The notes under the pieces: model-generated
The model's input: the letters and a program-made list of their open reading frames with translations, nothing else
What the model was told of the DNA's origin: nothing
The model's database searches: none
From: a bacterium
Lineage (GTDB): Bacteria; Bacteroidota; Bacteroidia; Cytophagales; Cyclobacteriaceae
Length of the DNA: 64,000 bases
Reading direction: 5' to 3'
Assembly (NCBI GenBank): GCA_024743255.1
Contig: JANSWY010000015.1
Coordinates: forward strand, 1-64,000
Made by a program: the position numbers and the translations under genes
In this document: piece by piece, positions 45,602 through 54,971 of the stretch
Numbering within the stretch: position 1 is the first letter of the stretch
How the letters are laid out: every line of letters begins with the position of its first letter

Positions 45602-46816
45602 TTATTTGCCATCTGCATAATCCTGCAGATAGCTGTATTTCTCAGTTAGTTTGCCATTCTCTGTAATTGTGGCATTTTTAATTATGTCTTGATCGTCATC
45701 TCCAAGAAGACTAGGTAATACATTATCAATTAGCATTCTTCCGAAATCTCTAGAGGCGTCTCTTGGTAGCTCACATGGTAAATTATCTACTGCCATTACA
45801 GTAATATTACCTTCTTCCGATAGTGCAGGCTCTTCAGTTCCTTCTGTTGGATTGTAATCATAAATTGGATCATCAATCACGGTTGGTCTAATTGTAGAAG
45901 GAATAGATCCATCTATATCACAAGTAACATCAGCAATGATTTTGATTCTGAAATCATTTTGAACAGCGTCGTTTCTATCAAATAATTTCGGAGCTTTCGG
46001 ATCCCAGTAAGCACAAGCGATGAGTAAGTCAGTAACCTTAGCGTACTTTAGGAAATCACCTTCATAATCATAAGGATGATCATAAAAGTGGTGTCTGTTG
46101 AATTCACCACCATCCATCTTTTTATTGTAATCCCTCGTGCTCAATTGAGTAAAAACAGGCTCATCAAATCTTTCGTTAAGAAAATCTGATGGAGTAACTC
46201 TTCTGATACCCATTCCAAACATTACTTCCATTGCTCCTTTAGTTACTCTTCCACCACCGGTAATAGCAATTTTGATAGGAGGTAATTTGAATTTTGTGAA
46301 TTCCGTTTTCAGGTCTTCCAAGTCGAAGCAATCTTTGGCTCTTCTGATATTGAATAAGTTGTATCGCTTTCCGTATGTCCAAATACCATTGTAGGCGCCT
46401 ACAATACCAGCATATCTACCAAAAGCAATAACTCTTTGATTATTCTCATCAACCAAAGTCTCATAATCAATAAGCTTGATATTTTTAGCTAGAATTTCCT
46501 GCAGAAGCTTTTGATTGTAGTCCTGCATTTTAATGGTGTGTGAGAAGAAGAAGAATGTCTTATCATTCATTAGCTCAGGAATTGGCACTTCTTTTACTCC
46601 TAATATAACATCACATTCAGAAATGTCATCCACTACCTCGATTCCTTCATTAGTATAGTCCTCATTATCGTAGCATCTGATATCACTTTTTTGGCAATAG
46701 ATTTTAACACCTTCGAATTTGTCTTGAATTTCCTTTGCCTGTTCCGGTGTTATTGGAACTCTTCTATCGATAGGTACCTTACCTTCTTTAATAATACCAA
46801 ACTTTATGCTAGTCAT
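45602..46816 (-). CDS. NAD(P)-dependent oxidoreductase, saccharopine/alanine dehydrogenase-like
   Basis: The 404-residue protein begins with an alanine-dehydrogenase/PNT N-terminal domain (FGIIKEGKVPIDRRVPITPEQ, then CDVILGVKEVPIPEL) and has a Rossmann NAD-binding domain (IAITGGGRVTKGAMEVM, about 180-196). The Arg-Arg and Lys residues near the N-terminus match substrate-carboxylate positions in lysine-forming saccharopine dehydrogenase. The real substrate in Bacteroidota is not known to me. It is convergent with rho and divergent from the methyltransferase-like gene, with its own -7 element upstream. Confidence 0.87.
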   Translation of the reverse strand: MTSIKFGIIKEGKVPIDRRVPITPEQAKEIQDKFEGVKIYCQKSDIRCYDNEDYTNEGIEVVDDISECDVILGVKEVPIPELMNDKTFFFFSHTIKMQDYNQKLLQEILAKNIKLIDYETLVDENNQRVIAFGRYAGIVGAYNGIWTYGKRYNLFNIRRAKDCFDLEDLKTEFTKFKLPPIKIAITGGGRVTKGAMEVMFGMGIRRVTPSDFLNERFDEPVFTQLSTRDYNKKMDGGEFNRHHFYDHPYDYEGDFLKYAKVTDLLIACAYWDPKAPKLFDRNDAVQNDFRIKIIADVTCDIDGSIPSTIRPTVIDDPIYDYNPTEGTEEPALSEEGNITVMAVDNLPCELPRDASRDFGRMLIDNVLPSLLGDDDQDIIKNATITENGKLTEKYSYLQDYADGK

Positions 46817-46853
46817 TGTATGTTACTTAGTAGTGTATATTGTTTATTTGGGC

Positions 46854-46861
46854 CAAAATTA
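46854..46861 (-). promoter_or_regulatory. -7 promoter element of the oxidoreductase gene
   Basis: The minus strand reads TAATTTTG, 37 nt before the ATG at 46816. Confidence 0.5.
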
Positions 46862-46875
46862 CAATTTCTAAGTTA

Positions 46876-47475
46876 ATGACGACAGATCATTTGATCATTT
46901 TTGCATCCTGGGTAGTGTACTACACTCTTCACAGTGCTCTTGCAACAGATAAGATTAAGAATTGGTGGAGAAATGCTGGTTTTAAACTTAACTCCTGGCG
47001 TTTGATCTATTCTTTGATTTCAACTATTGGTTTATTGATACTTGGAGGCTTGTTGGTTATCACTCCTTCAGATTCAATTATGGAATCTAACAATATTACA
47101 AGGTTTTTAGGAATGATGTTCGCTACATATGGAGTAATTGTTGTAAGGATATCTTTTAGAAATTACAGTCTTAGAGATTTCTTATTTAAAGAAGATAGGT
47201 TTAATGAGGATCAGGAGCTTGAGGTTACTGGCATTCATGGTAAGGTGAGACATCCGTTGTATTCCGGAACCATACTTATAATTGTTGGGATGTTATTTTT
47301 TGTACCGAAAATAAGTTCCCTAATCACTGTTGTTGTAACCTTATTATATCTGGCAATTGGGATCAATTTGGAAGAGAAAAAGCTTATAAAAAAATATGGG
47401 AACAAGTATCAGGACTACAAAAGGAATGTCCCAGCACTTATTCCCATGTTTTGGAAAACCAATGAGAAGAGTTAA
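46876..47475 (+). CDS. Isoprenylcysteine methyltransferase / NnrU-like membrane protein
   Basis: This 199-residue membrane protein with about five spans starts at MTTDHLIIFASWVVYYTLHS; 12 further codons upstream would spoil a normal first transmembrane segment. The C-terminal half carries the phospholipid/isoprenylcysteine methyltransferase pattern: TGIHGKVRHPLYSGTILI, then LEEKKLIKKYGNKYQDYKRNVP. This region binds S-adenosylmethionine in characterised members. The acceptor substrate is unknown. Its stop overlaps the convergent small gene by 4 nt. Confidence 0.82.
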   Translation: MTTDHLIIFASWVVYYTLHSALATDKIKNWWRNAGFKLNSWRLIYSLISTIGLLILGGLLVITPSDSIMESNNITRFLGMMFATYGVIVVRISFRNYSLRDFLFKEDRFNEDQELEVTGIHGKVRHPLYSGTILIIVGMLFFVPKISSLITVVVTLLYLAIGINLEEKKLIKKYGNKYQDYKRNVPALIPMFWKTNEKS

Positions 47476-47669
47476 TCTTCGCTGTTTTCTCCAGTTTCTA
47501 TATCGTCTCTATCTCTGAGCTTTTTGTCGTCAACATTTTTGTTGAGAAACTCATTGATTTTATCGATGTTGTAATTGGTTTGTAATTGACCGAATGTATC
47601 TATTTTCAGGTCAAACCCTTCCAATTCTTCATTTACTTTTGGTTTCTTATCTTCTTTCTTTTTGCTCAT
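47472..47669 (-). CDS. Small conserved acidic/basic hypothetical protein, coupled to gltX
   Basis: The 65-residue charged protein (MSKKKEDKKPKVNEELEGFD...) has no membrane segment or known domain. The middle, FDLKIDTFGQLQTNYNIDKINEFLN, looks like one amphipathic unit flanked by disordered charged tails. Its ATG overlaps the gltX stop by 4 nt (ATGA), a strong sign of a real, translationally coupled gene. The function is unknown. Confidence 0.75.
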   Translation of the reverse strand: MSKKKEDKKPKVNEELEGFDLKIDTFGQLQTNYNIDKINEFLNKNVDDKKLRDRDDIETGENSED

Positions 47670-49213
47670 GATTTTACTCTTTCGGCAAGCGTATCAATCG
47701 CAATCTCAATTCTTTTTGAAACTTCTTTTGGCCCTAGGACCTCAATTATCATCATTAAATCTGGTCCTCCACCCGCTCCGGTAATTGAAAGTCGCAACGC
47801 TTGCATCACTCTTCCTATATTTATACCGAATTTCTCTAAACTTTGTTCCAAAGTGGATTTGGCTTCTTCAGAATTTATTGAATCTAATGAGCCCAAAGTG
47901 GTACCATAATCAGTCAGAACAGTGACAGCCTCTTGTGTCCATTTTTTCTTTACCACTTTATCATCATAGCTTTCAGGAAGTTCGAAGAATATTTTAGCAT
48001 CGTCCCATAATTCGTGGATAAAGGTTACTCTTTCCTTTAGAAGTCCTGCAATTTTGATGGCAGTGGATTCAGAACATTCAAAACCAGCTTCCTTTGATCC
48101 ATTAATGATGTAATTGGCCAATTCATTTTCAGGAGTAGATTTGAGATACTGTTGGTTGTACCATTTAGCTTTCTCGATATCAAACTTAGCTCCAGCCTTA
48201 TTGATTCTTTCAAGACTAAAATTCTCAACTAATTCCGGTACGGAGAAGATTTCTTGCTCAGTACCTGGATTCCATCCTAAAAACGCAATAAAATTGATAA
48301 ATCCATCGGGTAGGTACCCAGCTTCTCTATAGCCCGAAAAATGCTCCAAGGAACCATCTTTTCCAGGAAAATCCCCATTGATTGGGAACACTGGAAAACC
48401 TAATTTATCGCCATCTCTTTTACTGAGCTTCCCATTTCCATCTGGTTTTAATAGTAATGGCAGGTGAGCAAACTGCGGCATTTCCTCTTCCCATCCTAAG
48501 AACTTATAAAGCAATACATGCAGTGGAGCTGAAGGCAACCACTCTTCTCCCCGAATTACATGGGTAATTTTCATCAGGTGATCATCAACCACATTAGCAA
48601 GATGGTAAGTTGGCATGCCATCAGACTTCATAAGTACCTTATCGTCAATTGTAGATGAGTGAACCTTGACCCAACCTCTGATTAAATCGTTGATTCTAAT
48701 ATCTTCTTTAGCCGGTACCTTGATTCTAACAACGTAAGGTACACCAGAGTCTATCTTACTTTTTACATCTTCAGCAGATAGAGTGAGTGAATTACTCATC
48801 TGCATTCTTGTGATGCTGTTGTATTGTGGGTTATGAACTTTAGCTTCTTTCAGCCTTTCTCTCATTGCATCCAATTCTTCTGGAGTATCGAATGCATAAT
48901 ATGCCAGATCATTTTCAAGTAATTGATCCACATATTGTTTGTAAAGATCTTTTCTTTCGGATTGACGATATGGTCCAAACTCACCAGGATGATAAGGACT
49001 CTCATCTGGATTTATGCCGCACCATTCCAGAGATTCTTTGATGTATTCTTCAGCTCCCTTTACGTATCTGCTTTGATCCGTATCCTCTACTCTTAGAATA
49101 AACTTTCCGTCATTCTTTTTTGCAAATAGATAATTGTAAAGGGCTGTTCGTACTCCTCCAATGTGTAAAGCGCCTGTTGGGCTTGGCGCAAACCTTACTC
49201 TAACCTGACTCAT
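47666..49213 (-). CDS. gltX: Glutamyl-tRNA synthetase
   Basis: This class I synthetase charges tRNA-Glu. The 515-residue protein has the HIGH-like motif as HIGG (17-20) in PSPTGALHIGGVRTALYNY and the KMSKS-like motif as KLSKR (262-266). The insertion and anticodon-binding helical region make up the C-terminal third. There is no zinc-binding Cys cluster in the usual place. It has a TACATTTG -7 element 31 nt upstream and is coupled to the small gene downstream by an ATGA overlap. Confidence 0.98.
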   Translation of the reverse strand: MSQVRVRFAPSPTGALHIGGVRTALYNYLFAKKNDGKFILRVEDTDQSRYVKGAEEYIKESLEWCGINPDESPYHPGEFGPYRQSERKDLYKQYVDQLLENDLAYYAFDTPEELDAMRERLKEAKVHNPQYNSITRMQMSNSLTLSAEDVKSKIDSGVPYVVRIKVPAKEDIRINDLIRGWVKVHSSTIDDKVLMKSDGMPTYHLANVVDDHLMKITHVIRGEEWLPSAPLHVLLYKFLGWEEEMPQFAHLPLLLKPDGNGKLSKRDGDKLGFPVFPINGDFPGKDGSLEHFSGYREAGYLPDGFINFIAFLGWNPGTEQEIFSVPELVENFSLERINKAGAKFDIEKAKWYNQQYLKSTPENELANYIINGSKEAGFECSESTAIKIAGLLKERVTFIHELWDDAKIFFELPESYDDKVVKKKWTQEAVTVLTDYGTTLGSLDSINSEEAKSTLEQSLEKFGINIGRVMQALRLSITGAGGGPDLMMIIEVLGPKEVSKRIEIAIDTLAERVKS

Positions 49214-49244
49214 TCTTGATCTTGGTGCTTAATTTCACAGAGCG

Positions 49245-49252
49245 CAAATGTA
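49245..49252 (-). promoter_or_regulatory. -7 promoter element of gltX
   Basis: The minus strand reads TACATTTG, 31 nt before the gltX ATG. There is no clear -33 element. Confidence 0.5.
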
Positions 49253-49303
49253 CAAAAATTCCAAGCCTCTGTTAAATAAAAGCCACTAAATCAAAATGAA
49301 GTG

Positions 49304-49681
49304 TTACAATACAGCAATACAGGAAATTTCTACATTAACATTTTTGGGAAGTACACTGACTTCTACGGTTTCTCGAGCCGGTGGATTTTCAGGGAAGTAT
49401 TGACCATAAACTTCATTTATTCTACCGAAATCCCCCATGTTTTTAATGAATATCGAACACTTCACAACGTTTGAAAAGTCCATTTCAGCTGCCACAAGAA
49501 TAGCCTTCAGGTTTTTCATCACCTGAAGGGTCTCCTCTTCGATATTGTCTTCTACCAGATTTCCAGTCTCAGGGTTAATTGCTATTTGGCCACTTACGTA
49601 CAGTGTTCCATTTGATAAAACTGCCTGGCTATAAGGGCCTATTGGAGCTGGAGCGTTTGAGGTATTTATTATTTTTTTCAT
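49304..49681 (-). CDS. ridA: RidA family enamine/imine deaminase
   Basis: This trimeric cytosolic enzyme hydrolyses reactive 2-aminoacrylate-type enamines. At 125 residues it has the full family pattern: APAPIGPYSQAV near the N-terminus, YVSGQIA, and PARETVEVSVLPKNVNVEI with the key Arg103 that holds the substrate carboxylate. It begins directly after the glmS stop (TAA-ATG), so it is the last gene of the starch-synthase-like/DUF4270/glmS/ridA operon. Confidence 0.94.
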   Translation of the reverse strand: MKKIINTSNAPAPIGPYSQAVLSNGTLYVSGQIAINPETGNLVEDNIEEETLQVMKNLKAILVAAEMDFSNVVKCSIFIKNMGDFGRINEVYGQYFPENPPARETVEVSVLPKNVNVEISCIAVL

Positions 49682-51520
49682 TTATTCTACAGTTACCGAC
49701 TTGGCAAGGTTTCTAGGCTGATCAACGTTACAGCCTCTCATTACTGCAATATGGTAGGATAACAGTTGAAGCGGAATTACCGATACTAATGGCATTAAGG
49801 CTTCATGTGTAGCTGGAACCTCAATAACAAAATCTGCCATTTTAGGTATCAAAACATCACCTTCTGTAACAATTGCTATCACAACTCCTTTTCTCGCTTT
49901 TACTTCCTGGATGTTTGAGACGATTTTGTCATAAGAACTGTCTCTTGTAGCGATTACTACCACAGGCATTTCTTCATCGATCAAGGCAATCGGCCCGTGT
50001 TTCATTTCCGCTGCAGGATATCCTTCAGCATGAATGTAGGAAATCTCTTTTAGTTTTAATGCTCCTTCAAGCGCTACCGGGAAATTGTAACCTCTTCCTA
50101 AGTACAAGAAATTTTTGGCATCTTTAAAGAGTTCAGAGATATATTCAATTTGAGAATTGTATTCTAATGCCTTTTTTACTTTGCTAGGAATAGTTTCTAA
50201 CTCAACAAGTAGCTCCTTGTATTTTCTTTCAGTGATAGTCCCTCTTCTATTCGCAACTCTCAGAGCAATCATTACGAGAACCGAAAGCTGAGCTGTAAAT
50301 GCCTTGGTACTAGCGACTCCTATTTCTGGTCCCGCGTGTAAATATGCTCCTTCATGAGTAGTACGGGAAATGGAAGAACCAACAGCGTTTACTACGCCAA
50401 AAATTATAGCGCCCTTGGACTTAGCTAATTCAATTGCAGCAAGGGTATCTGCTGTTTCTCCAGACTGAGAAATAGCAATTACTATATCTCCTTCCTTTAC
50501 GATTGGATTTCTATATCTGAATTCTGATGCGTATTCTACTTCAACTGGGATACGACAAAACTCTTCAAAAATATATTCTGCTACCAAACCAGCATGCCAG
50601 GAAGTTCCGCATGCTAGAATCACAATTTTTTCAGCATTAATTAATGCGTTGGAATAATTTCTAATTCCTCCTAAAACCAGTGAACCTGAAGCGGAATTCA
50701 ACCTACCTCTCATGCAATCAGCAATTGAGTTGGGTTGTTCAAATATTTCTTTCAGCATGAAGTGAGGATATCCACCTTTTTCCAAGGCGTCTAACTCCAA
50801 TTCCAAAGTTTGGATATAGGGATCCTTTGAAACATCCTTTAAATCTCGAATATTAAATCCGTCATCAGAAATTACCGCAATCTCCTCATCATTCAAGTAC
50901 ACAACTTCATTGGTGTATTCAATTATTGGAGTAGCATCCGAGGCAAGGAAGTATTCATTTTTTCCTAGCCCTATTACCAATGGGCTTCCTTTTCTCGCGG
51001 CAACAATTTTCCTTGGTTCCTTGGTGCTTAAAACAGCAATGGCGTATGCACCAATCACGTTTGAAAGTGCTATTCTTACTGCTTCTTCAATGCTGTATTC
51101 CCCGCTGTTATAGATGTCTTCTATAAAAGTGACCAATACTTCAGTGTCAGTATCACTGACAAAGGTGTATCCCTTAGATTCTAACTCTGCTTTTAACGGG
51201 CCATAGTTTTCAATTATACCATTGTGTATGATCGCGAACTCTTTACTACAGGAATAGTGAGGATGCGCGTTTAAATCGTTAGGTTCTCCATGAGTCGCCC
51301 ATCTGGTGTGACCAATTCCAACTGATCCCTTTACTTCCTTTTCCCCTATAAAATCTTCAAGCGCGGATACTTTTCCCTGCTTTTTGAAAATATTAATTTC
51401 ATTATCGGCAGAGATAGCCACTCCAGCACTATCATACCCTCTATATTCAAGTCTTTTTAAACCTTTAATTATAATGGGTAGAACATCACGATCCCCCAAA
51501 TATCCAACAATTCCACACAT
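49682..51520 (-). CDS. glmS: Glutamine--fructose-6-phosphate aminotransferase (isomerizing)
   Basis: This enzyme makes glucosamine-6-phosphate for peptidoglycan and LPS. The 612-residue protein has a class II glutaminase domain with nucleophile Cys2 (MCGIVGYLG, exposed after Met removal) and LEYRGYDSAGVA, then two SIS sugar-isomerase domains (about 285-600) with the SQSGETADT loop and the C-terminal KSVTVE. No glmS riboswitch-ribozyme is expected or seen; the gene is 27 nt downstream of DUF4270 in an operon. Confidence 0.98.
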   Translation of the reverse strand: MCGIVGYLGDRDVLPIIIKGLKRLEYRGYDSAGVAISADNEINIFKKQGKVSALEDFIGEKEVKGSVGIGHTRWATHGEPNDLNAHPHYSCSKEFAIIHNGIIENYGPLKAELESKGYTFVSDTDTEVLVTFIEDIYNSGEYSIEEAVRIALSNVIGAYAIAVLSTKEPRKIVAARKGSPLVIGLGKNEYFLASDATPIIEYTNEVVYLNDEEIAVISDDGFNIRDLKDVSKDPYIQTLELELDALEKGGYPHFMLKEIFEQPNSIADCMRGRLNSASGSLVLGGIRNYSNALINAEKIVILACGTSWHAGLVAEYIFEEFCRIPVEVEYASEFRYRNPIVKEGDIVIAISQSGETADTLAAIELAKSKGAIIFGVVNAVGSSISRTTHEGAYLHAGPEIGVASTKAFTAQLSVLVMIALRVANRRGTITERKYKELLVELETIPSKVKKALEYNSQIEYISELFKDAKNFLYLGRGYNFPVALEGALKLKEISYIHAEGYPAAEMKHGPIALIDEEMPVVVIATRDSSYDKIVSNIQEVKARKGVVIAIVTEGDVLIPKMADFVIEVPATHEALMPLVSVIPLQLLSYHIAVMRGCNVDQPRNLAKSVTVE

Positions 51521-51547
51521 AGTTTTTGAATTTTTTGTTCTTTCAGT

Positions 51548-52852
51548 TTAATTAGGAACGGTGTAGTGAACCTTAAGTTTTATCCCGTTTTTAAAGAAAG
51601 CCGTTTGATTTATAGAGCTAGCAGATGCTGGCAATATAACCAATGACTCAGGAAACGCAGGGTCTTTTTCGTTGTTTATTTCGTTGGTAATCAATAACTG
51701 TGTAAACAATGTGACGTCTCTTTCAAATGAGAAAGTCTCGTCTGTTATTTGTGTTACTGCAATTTCAGGCTGACCTGTAAGGTAACTTTGGTCGGTAAGC
51801 AAAATGTTATTGAATGAATTAAGTAAAGCACCACTTCCGTTAAAGCTACCATCATTATTCGCAAAATAATAAGTAAGTGTTACGGAGTACTCAAAATATT
51901 CTGCAGTATCTGATGGGTCTATCGGAAATTCCAATCGAGCAGATATGACGTTAGCGTTATCAATACCCTCAAAGTAGTCATAAACTCCATTCAAGTCCAC
52001 CCAAGGCAATATGCCTGTAGCAGGATTCATATGAACCAAGTTCGGATCTACATCAAATTTTTGGACACCTGTAGGCTCCAGAAAAGATAGCGGACTAGAG
52101 CTTTTATCTGAAGAGATCGCATTGTAATTCGCGTCTTCATTGAAATCAAACGCGTATTGCAATGTGTCATCGTCTTGCTTGTAGTGCAACGTTATTGCCG
52201 ATTCAAGATCTGTGAGATCAAAGCCATATAAAGCATCGCCTCCTTCAGGTACAAGCGCAATTGGTCTGTTCTCACCGTTTGAAAAAGGTGTAAAACTTTC
52301 CATGTTTACCAATTTCTGAAATAATTCTTGAGCAAATGTTTGATCTAGATTAATATGTAACGCAGTATCAAACTGAGGATCAAAATTGTCAGTGATTCTG
52401 CCAATTTCATTTTGCAACGTAGCTCGACGATTTGATGTGTAAACTACATCATCGTAAAGAGTATCAGCAATCTCGTAAACAACAAATGTTTGGGTTTCAG
52501 GGAAATCTCCGTAAAACTTATTGAATTTGAGGCTAAGCACCGCGGAATCTAAAACAGCACTGCTATCAGGTAAGGCAGCAGATGTTGAATTATAGTTAGC
52601 ATAACCTTCAGCATGTATTTCTCCAAAGAATTCATCACTAAAGTTACCGGAAAGCAGAAATACATCCGCATCGGTTCTTACACTGTCAATAAATATGTTT
52701 GCTGATGGTAGAGTGAATTCCTGGTATTGTATGTCTAGTCTGTTCGAGCTGTTATCAATCTCCTGTCCAATCTGGTTTTCTTCATCACAAGAAAAAATTG
52801 TTAGGGCTAGTGGCAATACTAGCCCTAACCATTTTTTATCCAACAAGTTCAT
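51548..52852 (-). CDS. DUF4270 domain lipoprotein
   Basis: The 434-residue lipoprotein (IFSC, Cys22) has beta-rich content throughout, with the DUF4270 features FLLSGNFSDEFFGEIHAEGYANY near residues 65-87 and a terminal KNGIKLKVHYTVPN. The family is widespread in Bacteroidota and has no proven function. Its start overlaps the stop of the starch-synthase-like gene by 17 nt with no alternative Met before the signal, so the overlap is real. Placement between a sugar-binding protein and glmS suggests an envelope or cell-surface polysaccharide role, which is inference. Confidence 0.9.
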   Translation of the reverse strand: MNLLDKKWLGLVLPLALTIFSCDEENQIGQEIDNSSNRLDIQYQEFTLPSANIFIDSVRTDADVFLLSGNFSDEFFGEIHAEGYANYNSTSAALPDSSAVLDSAVLSLKFNKFYGDFPETQTFVVYEIADTLYDDVVYTSNRRATLQNEIGRITDNFDPQFDTALHINLDQTFAQELFQKLVNMESFTPFSNGENRPIALVPEGGDALYGFDLTDLESAITLHYKQDDDTLQYAFDFNEDANYNAISSDKSSSPLSFLEPTGVQKFDVDPNLVHMNPATGILPWVDLNGVYDYFEGIDNANVISARLEFPIDPSDTAEYFEYSVTLTYYFANNDGSFNGSGALLNSFNNILLTDQSYLTGQPEIAVTQITDETFSFERDVTLFTQLLITNEINNEKDPAFPESLVILPASASSINQTAFFKNGIKLKVHYTVPN

Positions 52853-53648
52853 TATATAAATTATAATAAGAATCTAGAAAGTTTTCGTCTTTTTCTATTG
52901 TATCAACTTTGTCTTTGTCTGAGATATTAGCAAGTAATTGATTAAAACTTTCGCTAGTCTCTTCATTGCCTTTTATTACTGCATCTGCAAATTCCATCCC
53001 TAATTTGATGAAACCATCATAGTCAGCAGTTTTTAATGGATGCAACATTCCATCATCAATATCGATCATCTTCACTTTATGCATCAAATCTTCACCGAAT
53101 TTATGTGAAAACCTATTATCATGAACAGTAAATACACTCTTACTATTCTGGAAAATTGGATCGTTCTTGTAAGTTGTTTTCAAATACAAAGGAATTAAGC
53201 TTGTCATCCAGTCATTACAATGAACGATATCCGGTGACCATCCTAATTTCTTCACAGTTTCTAAAACGCCCTTGCAGAAAAATATTGCTCTCTCGTCGTT
53301 ATCTTCATAGAAATTATCTTCCTTGTCGAAGAACACAGATTTTCTGTGGAAGTAATCTTCGTTATCTATAAAATAAACCTGAAGTTTAGCATTTGGAATT
53401 GAAGCTACCTTAATAATAAGTGGTTTTTCTTCATCTCCAACTGCAATATTTATACCTGATAATCTAACGACCTCATGTAGTCTGTTTTTTCTTTCATTGA
53501 TCAGTCCAAACCTTGGTACCAAAATCCTGATCTCCATACCTCTCTCTTGCATTCCTTGTGGAAGTTTTCTCACAAAATCCGCCACTTCAGATGTTTTCAG
53601 GAAAGGATTAATCTCGCTTGCTACATAGAGGATTCTAAGATTCGACAT
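52836..53648 (-). CDS. Starch/glycogen-synthase-like protein consisting of the N-terminal GT5 domain only
   Basis: The 270-residue protein matches only the first Rossmann domain of glycogen synthase: ILYVASEINPFLKTSEVADFVRKLP, PDIVHCNDWMTSLIPLYLK and SVFTVHDNRF. The usual KTGGL sugar-nucleotide motif is altered to KTSEV, and the second (GT1-like) domain that completes the ADP-glucose site is absent; a different lipoprotein gene follows instead. Conventional glucan synthesis is therefore unlikely; a sugar-phosphate-sensing or binding role is possible. It is first in the operon ending with ridA, with a promoter 29 nt upstream. It does not look like a recent truncation, because spacing and coupling are neat. 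Confidence 0.9.
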   Translation of the reverse strand: MSNLRILYVASEINPFLKTSEVADFVRKLPQGMQERGMEIRILVPRFGLINERKNRLHEVVRLSGINIAVGDEEKPLIIKVASIPNAKLQVYFIDNEDYFHRKSVFFDKEDNFYEDNDERAIFFCKGVLETVKKLGWSPDIVHCNDWMTSLIPLYLKTTYKNDPIFQNSKSVFTVHDNRFSHKFGEDLMHKVKMIDIDDGMLHPLKTADYDGFIKLGMEFADAVIKGNEETSESFNQLLANISDKDKVDTIEKDENFLDSYYNLYNELVG

Positions 53649-53676
53649 AATATGTGGGTTTAATTAAAAATGACCC

Positions 53677-53707
53677 CAAAATTACGATTTTTTTCGGTTT
53701 TTATCAA
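53677..53707 (-). promoter_or_regulatory. Promoter of the starch-synthase-like/DUF4270/glmS/ridA operon
   Basis: On the minus strand TTG (53707-53705), 20 nt, then TAATTTTG (53684-53677), 28 nt before the ATG at 53648. The -7 is an exact match; the -33 spacing is one longer than ideal. Confidence 0.65.
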
Positions 53708-53727
53708 TATTTATAAATTCATAATAC

Positions 53728-53735
53728 TACTTTTG
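53728..53735 (+). promoter_or_regulatory. -7 promoter element of panC
   Basis: TACTTTTG is an exact TAnnTTTG match, 20 nt before the panC ATG and divergent from the promoter at 53677-53707. Confidence 0.6.
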
Positions 53736-53755
53736 CGCTCCTTTCTTAGGTAATA

Positions 53756-54607
53756 ATGCAGGTTTTTACAGAAATAATGCCTCTCAGGTCGTTTTTGGCC
53801 GAAAAAAAAAGTCAAAATTTTAAAATTGGTCTTGTCCCAACCATGGGAGCTTTACATGATGGGCACCTAAAACTTGTAGAAGAATGTACTAAAAGCTGTG
53901 ATTTCACAGTGGTAAGCATCTTCGTTAACCCTAAGCAATTCAATGATTCAGCGGATTTTGAAAATTACCCCAATTTGATTGGTCAGGATCTTGAAAAACT
54001 GAAAAAACTGGACGTAGATGTTGTGTATAATCCCGAAAGTACAGAGATGTATCCAGAGGAGACTTATGTGACAATTGGTTTTGGGAAATTGGAGAAGTCT
54101 ATGGAAGGGTATTTCAGGCCTAACCATTTTGGAGGTGTAGGCCTTGTAGTCTCCAAGCTATTTAATATAGTGAGCCCGGATGTGGCATTTTTTGGGCAAA
54201 AGGATTTTCAGCAATTGGCATTGATTAGAAAATTGAATGCAGATCTGAGTTTTGGAATTGAAATAGTTAGCGTTCCTACTGTCAGAGAAAATGATGGGCT
54301 TGCAATGTCTTCAAGAAATCTCAGACTTACTGAGGAAGAAAGAACAGTGGCTCCAGTAATTTATAAAACATTAAATTTGCTAAAAGAAGAACTTTTATCA
54401 GGTAAAACTGTTGAAGATTCTAGAAGGACCGCAAAAACATATATTGAAAGTTACAGATCGATTAGGTTAGAGTATTTGGAAGTGGTTGATAGTAATAGCC
54501 TGGCTCAAGTTTTTTCAATCGATCAACACTCACAAGTATCACTTTGTATTGCTGCATATTTAGGAGATGTGAGGTTAATAGATAATTTATATTTATTTTC
54601 GCGGTGA
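53756..54607 (+). CDS. panC: Pantothenate synthetase
   Basis: This enzyme joins pantoate and beta-alanine using ATP, the last step to vitamin B5 and hence coenzyme A. The 283-residue protein has the HIGH-type motif in VPTMGALHDGHLKLV (about 27-41), SIFVNPKQF, FFGQKDFQQL and the KMSKS-like SSRNLRL region. panD, which makes beta-alanine, starts 12 nt downstream, so both halves of the branch are co-expressed. Confidence 0.98.
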   Translation: MQVFTEIMPLRSFLAEKKSQNFKIGLVPTMGALHDGHLKLVEECTKSCDFTVVSIFVNPKQFNDSADFENYPNLIGQDLEKLKKLDVDVVYNPESTEMYPEETYVTIGFGKLEKSMEGYFRPNHFGGVGLVVSKLFNIVSPDVAFFGQKDFQQLALIRKLNADLSFGIEIVSVPTVRENDGLAMSSRNLRLTEEERTVAPVIYKTLNLLKEELLSGKTVEDSRRTAKTYIESYRSIRLEYLEVVDSNSLAQVFSIDQHSQVSLCIAAYLGDVRLIDNLYLFSR

Positions 54608-54619
54608 ATTGACTCAAAA

Positions 54620-54967
54620 ATGTATATAGAATTACTAAAATCTAAAATACACAGGGTTAAAATTACCCAGGCAGAACTGCACTATGTTGGATCTATTACA
54701 ATTGATGAGGATCTAATGGATGCTGCCAATATTGTGGAGAATGAAAAGGTTCAGATTGTTAACATCAACAATGGTGAAAGACTAGAAACCTATGTGATAA
54801 CTGGTGAGAGAGGAAGTGGTCAGATCTGCCTGAATGGTCCAGCTGCCCGTAAAGCGCAAGTAGGGGACATCATCATTATTATTTCTTACTGTTCTGTTGA
54901 TGCAACTGAAGCTAAAACTCACGAGCCAGTTGTAATTTTTCCAGATGAACAGAATAAAGTTGGCTAA
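54620..54967 (+). CDS. panD: Aspartate 1-decarboxylase, pyruvoyl-dependent proenzyme
   Basis: This enzyme makes beta-alanine from aspartate. The 115-residue chain self-cleaves between Gly24 and Ser25 (YVGSITID) to give the pyruvoyl cofactor from Ser25. Tyr and Arg positions in the [17 protein letters not shown] region and [12 protein letters not shown] match the active-site family pattern. It lies 12 nt after panC and 4 nt before the flippase-like gene, inside one operon. Confidence 0.98.
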   Translation: MYIELLKSKIHRVKITQAELHYVGSITIDEDLMDAANIVENEKVQIVNINNGERLETYVITGERGSGQICLNGPAARKAQVGDIIIIISYCSVDATEAKTHEPVVIFPDEQNKVG

Positions 54968-54971
54968 ATAG

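Noticed and set aside
52836-53648. Truncated starch synthase gene as a pseudogene or frameshift
   Set aside because: No second-domain remnant follows; the next gene is a complete lipoprotein in a coupled arrangement with a good promoter upstream.
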